Shown here: in pieces, positions 8,562 through 15,512 of the stretch
Layout of the letters: each line of letters opens with the position of its first letter
How positions within the stretch are numbered: the first letter of the stretch is position 1
Origin: JAJRTA01 sp965603125
GTDB taxonomy: Bacteria > Zixibacteria > MSB-5A5 > GN15 > FEB-12
Length of the DNA: 31,347 bases
Assembly: GCA_965603125.1 (NCBI GenBank)
Contig: CBFDBU010000032.1
Span: 1 to 31,347 of the forward strand
Reading direction: 5' to 3'
Notes under the pieces: generated by a model
Databases searched by the model: none
Told to the model about the DNA's origin: nothing
The model's input: the letters and a program-made list of their open reading frames with translations, nothing else
Made by a program: the position numbers and the translations under genes

Positions 8562-8629
8562 GAGCGCAGTCGAGGGGCGAGCGCAGTCGAGGGGCGAGCG
8601 CAGGCGGGGGGCGAGCGCAGCCGGCAGGG
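8562..8629. repeat. 17-bp tandem repeat, four units
   Basis: Units start at 8562, 8579, 8596 and 8613. The first two are identical (GAGCGCAGTCGAGGGGC); the third and fourth diverge at their 3' halves. The last unit ends inside the first three bases of the palindromic repeat core. Confidence 0.85.
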
Positions 8630-8656
8630 TGGCAGGTTCAAACTCGTTTGGACCTG
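8627..8656 (+). repeat. Interspersed palindromic repeat, copy B (30-bp core)
   Basis: This core is identical over 30 bp to 3445-3474. The right half seen in copy A (ending TGCCACCC) is absent here; the sequence continues ACCGAGTACC, so it may be a half-element. Confidence 0.85.
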
Positions 8657-8928
8657 ACCGAGTACCCCAATCCCATACTCAACCGGTATCCCACCAATAG
8701 CGAAGCAACTGGTGAGTTCCCATATTGGAATCCTATCCCCTCCGCCACAAAACACTTGACCCCGACGACCACAGGCGTTTCCTTTTGCCAAGGACTTGAA
8801 TGGCTGAAAAATCAGTAGAGTGTAATTGGAAATGAGACCCACAGCCACCCGCCCAAGACGGTGTATGCTGGTGGGTTGTTTTGGGATGGGGTAGGGGTAT
8901 CGCAAGACCTTGGTGGAGGTTGAGAAGA

Positions 8929-9624
8929 GTGACCTTGAAGAATATAGAATTCTTGGGTATGGATGGCGAGCGACGCACAGCCGAGATTTCGGGTTTCCCA
9001 GACAAATGCCCAGCCTGTAACCATGGCATGAAACCTCGATTTCATGGCGGGTACCAGATACCGGATCGACTCTTGCGAGAAGCCATGGTGCTTGTTTTTC
9101 AGTGTCCTCTCGACCGATGCGGATTGGTGTTTCTGGGATTCTACTCTGCCGCCCACAAGTTGGCCAACTACTTCGTCCTCAATAAATCCTATCTTCCGTT
9201 TGTAATCGAGAAGCCACCCATACTCGATAGAGTTGCAGACATTTCAAAGAGGTTTGCGAAGGCGTATGCACACGCTCATTTCGCTGAGCAAAACGGACTC
9301 AGTGAAGTGTGTGGATGTGGATATCGTCGGGCTCTGGAACTGCTCGTCAAAGACTACCTGATCAAACTAAGCGATGGTGACGACGAAAAGATCGAACAAA
9401 TCAAGAAGAAGTTTCTGGGCCAGTGCATTGAGGATGATATCGATGATTCAAGAATCAAGTCCGTCGCCAAGAGAGCAGCGTGGTTGGGGAACGACGAGAC
9501 CCATTATGTTAGGAAGTGGGAAGATCAAGATATCAAAAACCTCAAACAACTGATCGAGCTTACCGTTTATTGGATTGACGCCGAACAATCCACACGTAAC
9601 TACGAAGAGGGTATGCCCGAATGA
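8929..9624 (+). CDS. DUF4145-like protein with zinc knuckle
   Basis: A 231-residue cytoplasmic protein. The GTG start is chosen because GGAGG lies nine bases upstream (8915-8919). The N-terminal part has two Cys pairs (CPAC near residue 27 and C-x4-C near 58-63), a likely zinc-binding knuckle. The C-terminal half has the helical DUF4145 signatures: CGYRRALELLVKDYL, and WLGNDETHYVRKWEDQDIKN followed by a hydrophobic helix. DUF4145 domains occur alone or fused to restriction and other defence nucleases. Alone, as here, their function is not known. Base composition is lower in GC than in ruvX, and the repeat-rich flanks suggest an acquired gene. Confidence 0.7.
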   Translation: MTLKNIEFLGMDGERRTAEISGFPDKCPACNHGMKPRFHGGYQIPDRLLREAMVLVFQCPLDRCGLVFLGFYSAAHKLANYFVLNKSYLPFVIEKPPILDRVADISKRFAKAYAHAHFAEQNGLSEVCGCGYRRALELLVKDYLIKLSDGDDEKIEQIKKKFLGQCIEDDIDDSRIKSVAKRAAWLGNDETHYVRKWEDQDIKNLKQLIELTVYWIDAEQSTRNYEEGMPE

Positions 9625-9672
9625 AGCCCGGGTGCCCCACAGCTTGCCATGCAATCAGTCCGCCATTGTCTG

Positions 9673-10155
9673 TCACCTTCCCTTGCCGTCCAGGATCATA
9701 TAAACCTCGTCTTCAAAATCTTTAGCCCATTCTATGCCCCAGTCTCTGAACCCCAGATTCCTGCACAGACCAGCGACGGCAACATTCTCTTTTCGATGGC
9801 TGGTGGCTATCCTTTCGACTTCCGGATGCAGACGTAATCTTCTCATTACCTCAATCATTGTTGCTGTACCATACCCCTGTCTCTGGTAATTCCGATCTAT
9901 CATTAATCGCAGGATGAACCCAACTCCAGCCACTAATTCGTACATCGTGAAGCCAACCATCGGTGACTTCCGTGTTTCCCATCCTCTGGCACCAGCGTCG
10001 TATACGCCAAAAGCGTAGAGTGATGAATTCACATACGCTTCAGCTAACGACTTGGCATTATTGGCAACCAATTCAGTATGCGATTCGTCAACCTCCAGAT
10101 GGAGACAATCGCGGAGGTTCTCTTTTGTAATTGGGCGTAACGTTACCTGTTTCAT
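9673..10155 (-). CDS. GNAT acetyltransferase, spermidine/diamine acetyltransferase-like
   Basis: A 160-residue single-domain GNAT enzyme that should transfer acetyl from acetyl-CoA to an amine. The opening VTLRPITKENLRDCLHLEV and the NAKSLAEAYV segment match the polyamine acetyltransferase-like subgroup. RLMIDRNYQRQGYGTATM carries the acetyl-CoA pyrophosphate loop (Q/R-x-x-G-x-G/A type), and the C-terminal NVAVAGLCRNLGFRDWG is the usual GNAT end. AAAGGTAG lies upstream of the ATG. It converges on the DUF4145-like gene. The substrate is inferred only from the subgroup. Confidence 0.8.
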   Translation of the reverse strand: MKQVTLRPITKENLRDCLHLEVDESHTELVANNAKSLAEAYVNSSLYAFGVYDAGARGWETRKSPMVGFTMYELVAGVGFILRLMIDRNYQRQGYGTATMIEVMRRLRLHPEVERIATSHRKENVAVAGLCRNLGFRDWGIEWAKDFEDEVYMILDGKGR

Positions 10156-10520
10156 TTTCTACCTTTCACCAAAATGCGGCTGGTTGGCGTCCCGGTGTGT
10201 TCCGGTGCATCCGTTCAATGAAAGCAATATACGATACTTCCCCCCATTGCAGCAACAAACTCCGTCACAGCTGCAATGTCAACTTCGGTACCCCCCTTCG
10301 CCTGCGCTCACCTATGACATTGGGGGTGCAAAGCACAAAGCACCCACTTGTGGGCTCCCCCACAAAAACACCACAACTTCCTCCCAAAATGTGTCTGCTG
10401 TCTGGTAGCTGATGAAATGCGCCTCGACCGACAACTCATGCCGACCGCAAAAACACACCCGATCCTGTTGGCCGATTATAAAAATACGCAAAACGAACCC
10501 ATTTCCGCACCTTCCTCGGC

Positions 10521-10550
10521 CAGGTCCAAACGAGTTTGAACCTGCCACCC
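10521..10550 (-). repeat. Interspersed palindromic repeat, copy C (30-bp core, inverted)
   Basis: Read on the minus strand this is identical over 30 bp to copies A and B. As in copy B, the right half of copy A is missing. Confidence 0.85.
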
Positions 10551-10579
10551 ATCGGCGATGCCGGTTTTTCCAAAGCAGT

Positions 10580-10605
10580 GGCGTCGGGTGTCTCTGCCCG
10601 ACGCC
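10580..10605. repeat. REP-like hairpin, first of an inverted pair
   Basis: GGCGTCGGG and CCCGACGCC form a perfect 9-bp stem around the 8-base loop TGTCTCTG. The loop is the exact reverse complement of the loop of the hairpin at 10627-10650. Confidence 0.8.
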
Positions 10606-10626
10606 TGGCGACAGGTGACGGGGGGA

Positions 10627-10650
10627 CCGTCAGGCAGAGACACCTGACGG
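10627..10650. repeat. REP-like hairpin, second of an inverted pair
   Basis: CCGTCAGG and CCTGACGG form a perfect 8-bp stem around the loop CAGAGACA. Compared with the inverted first hairpin, the stem pair that is G-C there is A-T here: both sides changed and pairing is kept. Confidence 0.8.
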
Positions 10651-10710
10651 CACAATACTGGGAGCCGCGCGAAGCGCGAAAGACAGGCGTGCCTGGTCCC
10701 ACAGCCGATG

Positions 10711-10737
10711 TCAGGCCCACAGGGGGCCTGACCTACT
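10711..10737. repeat. 27-bp palindromic repeat, copy 1
   Basis: TCAGGCCC and GGGCCTGA pair, followed by CCTACT. It matches 10815-10841 with one mismatch in the loop. AGTAGGTCA at 10772-10780 is the inverse of its tail, giving a nested second hairpin. Confidence 0.8.
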
Positions 10738-10814
10738 TGTTTTGGGGGAGTTTTTTGTGGCCAGCACATAAAGTAGGTCAAACGGCCTGCCGCTTGACAA
10801 AAGAAACTATCGTG

Positions 10815-10841
10815 TCAGGCCCACGGGGGGCCTGACCTACT
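10815..10841. repeat. 27-bp palindromic repeat, copy 2
   Basis: Second copy of 10711-10737, ending just downstream of the stop codon of the minus-strand gene at 10848. It may serve as a transcript-end hairpin for that gene, though no T tract follows on the minus strand. Confidence 0.8.
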
Positions 10842-10847
10842 ACTGGG

Positions 10848-12134
10848 CTACGTCTTGCGCTCTTTTTTCCTGGCGGCGGGAAAGAGGACGTTGTTGAGAA
10901 TCAGGCGGTATCCGGGGGAGTTCTTGTGCAGAGACAGGTCGGTGGGAGGGTCGTGAACCATGTGGTGGTAGTCCTCCGGATCGTGACCGGAGAGAAACGT
11001 GAACGTCCCCCGTCCAAGATTGCCGTGGATGTAGCGGACCTCGTCGAAATTGTCCGGCTGTCCGAGCACGGTTACGAATTTCTTGAGAAGCGACTTGCGC
11101 CAGGCGGTGCTCTGCCCCATGAAGCCGTTGACAGTGGAGCGATGGCACTGGGTCAGCATCGTGGGCACCGGGTCTAACTTGGCGGCGAAATCAAACAAGT
11201 AGAAGAAGTCGTCCTCTATATCGGCAAAACGCACGAGGCGGTCCGGGTAGGTATCGATATTGCTGTGACGGTAACGCATGGCGTCAAAATCAAGCGTGAA
11301 ATTCTCAAAGGCAAACGTCCGCGAATAGTCGAGCATCTCGTGGGCGCCGGGGTCAACGGGGTCGCCGTCCAGTTCGGTGGGTACGATATCCACCTCACCG
11401 GCAGCCAGAGCGATATCGATTGTTTCCGGCGCGGAACACATCGAGAACAGGAACCCGCCACGACGAACGTAGTCAGAGATCGTGCGCGCCACCTCCAGCT
11501 TCATGTCGGGGACCTTGACGAAACCCAACTTGCGGGCCATCTCCTCGTTGGTTTTCACGTCCGCCTGGTACCACAACTGGTTGCGGAAGGCGGCGAAGAA
11601 TTTGCCGTACTGTCCGGTGAAATCCTCGTGGTGACAGTGCAGCCAGTCGTATTCCTCCAGCGCGCCGGAAAGAACTTCCTCGTCCCAGATCAGGTCGTAT
11701 TTGATCTCGGCATAGGTCAGGGCCAGCGTGACGGCGTCGTCCCAGGGCTGGCTGGTCGGCGGCGAGTAGACGGCGACGGCCGGGGCCTTCTCCAGCACCA
11801 CGCGCTCCATGTTTTCCACCTCGATCTGCCGGTAGATATCGGCCAGTTGCCCCGAGGTGATCTTTTCGCAGGAGACGCCCATCAGCAGGCACTTGTCGAC
11901 CAGTTCCGATGAGAAGTCAATAAGGAACGAGCCGGCCCGGTAGTTGAGCAGCCACTGTGCTTCGTATCCCTTCTCGAGCGCCTGGAAGGTGACCCCGTAC
12001 GCCTTGAGGTGGTCGGCCTGGGTATCGTCCATCGGTATCAGCAGCGACGCCGCCTGTGAGTTCGATGAAAGGACCAATATGGTCACTACCGCCAGAATTC
12101 TCCATCCGGCTTTGAAGCAACGGGAATAGCGCAT
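10848..12134 (-). CDS. Exported conserved protein of the 'asparagine synthetase B-like' family
   Basis: A 428-residue protein with a signal peptide (ILAVVTILVLSSNSQAAS, cleavage near residue 29). The mature start SLLIPMDDTQADHLKAYGVTFQALEKG and WLLNYRAGSFLID are typical of a secreted family common in Bacteroidetes and often labelled asparagine synthetase B. I see no N-terminal glutaminase Cys or synthetase ATP-binding motif, so that label is not supported. Other notable segments are WDEEVLSGALEEYDWLHCHHEDFTGQYGKF, a central GGFLFSMCSAPETIDIAL resembling the nucleophile-elbow region of class I amidotransferase-like folds, and a C-terminal HGNLGRGTFTFLSGHDPEDYHH. The activity is unknown; an extracytoplasmic role is likely. 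Confidence 0.75.
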   Translation of the reverse strand: MRYSRCFKAGWRILAVVTILVLSSNSQAASLLIPMDDTQADHLKAYGVTFQALEKGYEAQWLLNYRAGSFLIDFSSELVDKCLLMGVSCEKITSGQLADIYRQIEVENMERVVLEKAPAVAVYSPPTSQPWDDAVTLALTYAEIKYDLIWDEEVLSGALEEYDWLHCHHEDFTGQYGKFFAAFRNQLWYQADVKTNEEMARKLGFVKVPDMKLEVARTISDYVRRGGFLFSMCSAPETIDIALAAGEVDIVPTELDGDPVDPGAHEMLDYSRTFAFENFTLDFDAMRYRHSNIDTYPDRLVRFADIEDDFFYLFDFAAKLDPVPTMLTQCHRSTVNGFMGQSTAWRKSLLKKFVTVLGQPDNFDEVRYIHGNLGRGTFTFLSGHDPEDYHHMVHDPPTDLSLHKNSPGYRLILNNVLFPAARKKERKT

Positions 12135-12226
12135 ATTACGATACTGATTCTACATTCGATAGCGTGTTATTGTTTCGCATCGAACCATCGCAGACACTCA
12201 TGTTGCTGATGACAGCACTTCGACGG

Positions 12227-13846
12227 TCACCTTCCGTACCTCGAGGGGTCGGTGATGGCTGCGTTGACAGCCGAGGCTGCGGCCGTGGCCGGGGAGCACA
12301 GGTAGACCTCCGCCTCTTCGGTGCCGAGGCAACCGGGGGCGTTGTTATTGCCGGTGGTCAGGGCGCGTTCCCCGGCGCCAAGCTGCACCCAGGGCGGCCC
12401 GCTGCAATCTCCGTAGCCGGGCGGCAGGACCACCGCTCCCGCCTCAGCAAGAATCCTTATCAGGCCTTTGCGCAGCGCCTCAAGATAGGTAATCCGGGAG
12501 GCGGGCTGAACAAGCATCTTGCAATCCGGGTGGACTTTGTTGCCCCTGAGGATCTCAGCCGCCACCCGCAGGTCGTCAAAGCGGCCATTGGCGCAGGTGC
12601 CAAGGACAATCACGTTGACCGGCAGGCTCTCCACCTCGGAGACCGCCTTGATATTGGCGGGGCCATCAGGACAGGCGATCTGCGGCGCCAGGTGATCGAT
12701 ATTAATCTGGTAGATCTCATCATAGACGGCGTCCTTGTCGGCCAGCACCGGCGCGACCGGATCGGTTACGCGCCCGGTCAGGTAACGCCGGGTGGCGGCG
12801 TCAAAGGGACAGACGGCGATCCGGGCGCCTATCGTCATGGAGAGGTCGCACACGGTGAAACGCTCACTGACGCTCATCTGGGAGATTGAGGAACCATAGA
12901 ACTCGATGGCCTTGCCGGCACATTCTTCCGTGGCCAAACGCCTGATTACCGAGAGCACAATGTCCCTGGCGTACACTCCGCGCGATTTGCGGCCGCCTAT
13001 ATCAATGCGGATGGTGGCGGGCACTTCAAGCGGAACCTTGCCGGTGGCCCAGAGCCCGGCCATAGCGTCGGCGCTGATCGGCGAACCGAACCCCGCCAGG
13101 CAACCCACGGCGGCCACATCGGGCGTCGTTCCCACGACAAGATGACCGGGCAGCATGTGACCCTGCTCCATCACTACCTGGTGACTACTGCCCTCGGGGT
13201 AATCGTAGCAGTTGCGCATCCGCTGGCGCCTGGCAAACTCCCTGATATGTGCGCGGGCCGAGGGTTTGCCGTCCGCGCCCAGCGGGTGAACCAGGTTGAT
13301 GATTATCTTGCCGGGATCGAAGACATACCTGCCGCCGTGCCCGCGGAACTGCTCGATAATACCGCCGACCCCATCGCCAGTTATGACCAGGTCCGGTTCC
13401 ACCTCGACCGTCTGGCCCGCTTCGACTTTCTCCTGACCGGCTGCCCGCGCCAGGATTTTCTGAGCCACTGTCTGTTTTCCCCACAGCGACGCCGATGGTG
13501 ACGGCTGTTTCAGGCCGGGAAGGTTCAACTCCAACTGCTCTAACTTCAGAAAAGCCGGCTTCTCCCTGATACCGTATCGCCGTCGCCAGTTGTAGAAGGC
13601 CGCTTTGGAGATACCTAACTCCAGGCCGCAGCGGTCGTCATCGCCGAACCGTTCCCAGAGGCTCTTGATCTCTTTCTCCGAGAACTTGGGCACCGAGTGC
13701 CGCGGAACGTGTTTCTTGCGCCGCCAGTATGCCACCAGGTAGGCGGGCACACCGCCGAGCCGCTCGCCGATCTTCTCATCGGTCTTGTACAGCTTTTGCA
13801 ACTGGATCAGTTCTGCCTTGGTGGGGATATTGCGACGCTTGGTCAT
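12227..13846 (-). CDS. Tandem-HTH / aconitase-superfamily (LeuC-like) fusion protein, catalytic residues lost
   Basis: A 539-residue protein. Residues 1-95 hold two HTH-like units (LYKTDEKIGERLGGVPAYLV, and CGLELGISKAAFYNWRRRYG); 120-539 align along their length with 3-isopropylmalate dehydratase/homoaconitase large subunits (start GKQTVAQKILARAAG, end SPATAAASAV). The family's DSHT reads TPDV at 241-244. Of three 4Fe-4S cysteines, Cys418 (GTCANGR) and Cys481 remain, while the first Cys of CxxC is Tyr478. The substrate-binding STSNRNF reads TTGNNNA and GRQG reads GCLG. Dehydratase activity is therefore unlikely; a DNA-binding regulator with a metabolite- or cluster-sensing domain is inferred. 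The ATG overlaps the stop of the HIT gene (ATGA), which excludes a longer upstream start. No small-subunit (LeuD) gene is nearby. Confidence 0.8.
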   Translation of the reverse strand: MTKRRNIPTKAELIQLQKLYKTDEKIGERLGGVPAYLVAYWRRKKHVPRHSVPKFSEKEIKSLWERFGDDDRCGLELGISKAAFYNWRRRYGIREKPAFLKLEQLELNLPGLKQPSPSASLWGKQTVAQKILARAAGQEKVEAGQTVEVEPDLVITGDGVGGIIEQFRGHGGRYVFDPGKIIINLVHPLGADGKPSARAHIREFARRQRMRNCYDYPEGSSHQVVMEQGHMLPGHLVVGTTPDVAAVGCLAGFGSPISADAMAGLWATGKVPLEVPATIRIDIGGRKSRGVYARDIVLSVIRRLATEECAGKAIEFYGSSISQMSVSERFTVCDLSMTIGARIAVCPFDAATRRYLTGRVTDPVAPVLADKDAVYDEIYQINIDHLAPQIACPDGPANIKAVSEVESLPVNVIVLGTCANGRFDDLRVAAEILRGNKVHPDCKMLVQPASRITYLEALRKGLIRILAEAGAVVLPPGYGDCSGPPWVQLGAGERALTTGNNNAPGCLGTEEAEVYLCSPATAAASAVNAAITDPSRYGR

Positions 13847-14331
13847 AGCGCGGCCAGTTCCTTCTTTAGCAATTCGTACACCGGCTCCAGCGGGATCGAG
13901 ACGATGCTCGTCTTGCCGATAACCGGCATGAAGTTGGTGTCGCCCTGCCATCGCGGAACGACGTGTATGTGAAGATGCTCCGGAATCCCGGCTCCCGAGG
14001 AACTCCCCAGGTTCATTCCCACATTTAGCGAGTGTGGTTTGAGTCCCTTCTTGATCGCGACGACTGTCTTGCGGACAAGCTCGAAGAACTCCACCGCCTC
14101 AACGTCGGTGAGTTGCTCCAGACGAGCAATGTGACGTTTGGGAACGATCATGGTATGGCCGGAGTTGTAGGGGAACTTGTTGAGGATGATGATGTTCTTT
14201 TTCCCGCGGTAGACGATGAGATTCTTGACAGTGTCCTTCCTCTTAATACGGTTGCAGAAAATACATCCTTTCTCTTTCCGTCCAAGGATGAACTCGGCTC
14301 GCCATGGCGCCCACAGTATCTTATCAGCCAT
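13843..14331 (-). CDS. HIT-family nucleotide hydrolase/phosphorylase
   Basis: A 162-residue cytoplasmic histidine-triad protein. The triad HLHIHVVPRW is complete, and CIFCNRI near residue 23 is the usual zinc-type CxxC of this subgroup. The opening LWAPWRAEFI is typical of Ap4A phosphorylase-like HIT proteins, which act on dinucleoside polyphosphates or nucleotide adducts. Its TGA overlaps the ATG of the HTH/aconitase-like gene, so the two are translationally coupled and likely share a role or a signal. Substrate not determinable from sequence. Confidence 0.9.
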   Translation of the reverse strand: MADKILWAPWRAEFILGRKEKGCIFCNRIKRKDTVKNLIVYRGKKNIIILNKFPYNSGHTMIVPKRHIARLEQLTDVEAVEFFELVRKTVVAIKKGLKPHSLNVGMNLGSSSGAGIPEHLHIHVVPRWQGDTNFMPVIGKTSIVSIPLEPVYELLKKELAAL

Positions 14332-14506
14332 AGAGTTATAAAATACGCTTTTTGCACTGATTTCTCAAGGATTACCGCCGATTTTTTTCGCTGCGCCCGT
14401 ATTGCGGTGTCCCGCAGCGGTTTGCCGGTTACGCTCCGGGGACGACTGATACCAACACTCACATTGTTTTTGTTGAAGGGTATCGGCATGCGGTTTTCAT
14501 GGAGTT

Positions 14507-15478
14507 ATGAAAGATCCACCTTCGGTCAAGCGCGATTTTAGCCTGCCCGAGATTCGCAGACGCCTGTTGCCCTACTGCCGCCTGAGACGAGACCAGGTGT
14601 GGGAAGACCCCCGGGGCAGGCACGTTGTCGGCTGCGGTGACGCTACTGATTCGTCGTTTGTGAGCACCGTCCTCAAGAACCGATCCGCCACCCTGGCCGT
14701 GCAGGACCCGCCGTATAATCTGGCCGTGTCCGAGAGACGTCCGGTGCGTGAGTATGTGGATTGGTGTTGCAAGTGGGTGCATCTTACGGAAGCTGTGCTG
14801 ACGGATAAATCATACTTGTATGTCTGGTTAGGTGCCGACCAGAGAGACCATTTCCAGCCGCTGCCGCAGTTCATGGAGATGATGCAGGAGACAGGATTTA
14901 CATCGCGGTCGTTTATTACCATGCGCAACCAGCGCGGCTACGGCACCCCCGGGAACTGGATGGCTGTACGCCAAGAATTGTTGTGCTATGCACAAGGCAA
15001 TCCCGACTTCCGCGTGCAGTATACCGACATACCGAAAATACTGCGCGGTTACCATAAGGAAGTCGGTGGTGTTGTCACCGAGAACCTCCAGCGCGGCAAA
15101 TCCGACTGTATCCGGCCCGGTAACGTCTGGGTCGACGTGCAACAGGTGTTCTACCGGATGGAGGAAAACGTCAACGGCTGCCCGGCTCAGAAACCCCTGA
15201 AGGCCATCGAGCGGATCATCCTGGCGTCATCTTCCGAGGCTGATACCGTCATCGATTTCTTCTCGCATTCAGGTACGACCCTTCTGGCCTGCGAGCGACT
15301 CGGTCGGCGTTGCGTGACGTTTGACATCGACCCGATCTTCGCCGAGATCACGATCCGCCGCCTGGAGAGGTTCCGTGACATTGGGAAGACGGGCTGGCAG
15401 ATGGCACATCCGTTTGAGCGGGAACTGGACACGACCGTGGAGAGTGAACGTCGTCGGTCGACCGCCCTGGGTGCGTAA
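14507..15478 (+). CDS. Solitary DNA methyltransferase (amino-methylating, beta-type order)
   Basis: A 323-residue enzyme that should methylate adenine N6 or cytosine N4 using S-adenosylmethionine. The catalytic motif IV DPPYN is at 67-71 and the AdoMet-binding motif I, VIDFFSHSGTTLLACERLG, at about 249-268, followed by the acidic strand FDIDP. Motif IV before motif I, with the target-recognition region between, is the beta-class order. No restriction endonuclease or specificity subunit lies nearby; the next gene 34 bases on is an amidase. It is therefore best read as an orphan methylase. GGAG lies close upstream of the ATG. Recognition sequence unknown. Confidence 0.85.
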   Translation: MKDPPSVKRDFSLPEIRRRLLPYCRLRRDQVWEDPRGRHVVGCGDATDSSFVSTVLKNRSATLAVQDPPYNLAVSERRPVREYVDWCCKWVHLTEAVLTDKSYLYVWLGADQRDHFQPLPQFMEMMQETGFTSRSFITMRNQRGYGTPGNWMAVRQELLCYAQGNPDFRVQYTDIPKILRGYHKEVGGVVTENLQRGKSDCIRPGNVWVDVQQVFYRMEENVNGCPAQKPLKAIERIILASSSEADTVIDFFSHSGTTLLACERLGRRCVTFDIDPIFAEITIRRLERFRDIGKTGWQMAHPFERELDTTVESERRRSTALGA

Positions 15479-15512
15479 ACTCGGCGCTTGATTCGAGCGC
15501 CAGGAGGTACAG

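Larger units (their letters stand above)
8454..8928. other. 475-bp non-coding region with tandem and palindromic repeats
   Basis: This spacer separates divergent ruvX-mltG and the DUF4145-like gene. The frames crossing it are repeat-derived and lack family features. It contains a 17-bp tandem repeat running into copy B of the palindromic repeat. Nothing assignable was seen between 8660 and 8910. Confidence 0.65.
10156..10847. other. 692-bp non-coding repeat-rich region
   Basis: No supportable gene here; frames on both strands are short and repeat-derived. The region holds two overlapping, mutually exclusive hairpins at 10324-10354 (GGGTGC...GCACCC and CCCACTTGTGGG), copy C of the 30-bp repeat, a pair of related hairpins (10580-10650) and two copies of a 27-bp palindromic repeat (10711, 10815). 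It looks like an accumulation zone for small palindromic repeats. Confidence 0.7.

Noticed and set aside
8562..8629. CRISPR-like array
   Set aside because: The 17-bp units are directly adjacent with no spacers, and no cas genes are present.
8471..8905. Overlapping frames on both strands in the repeat-rich spacer
   Set aside because: They are translations of the 17-bp tandem repeat and of the 30-bp core; the peptide GGRFKLVWT recurs only because the DNA repeat recurs.
10131..10781. Several ~90-residue frames between the GNAT gene and the gene at 10848
   Set aside because: They cross palindromic repeats, overlap each other on both strands, and show no ribosome sites or family features.
13847..13951. 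N-terminal extension of the HTH/aconitase-like fusion
   Set aside because: It lies wholly within the HIT gene and the ATGA overlap gives a clear coupled start at 13846.
14389..14419. Hairpin CGCTGCG...CGCAGCG next to a run of T as a terminator
   Set aside because: The T run precedes the hairpin on the plus strand and becomes an A run after it on the minus strand, so it has no terminator geometry for either gene.
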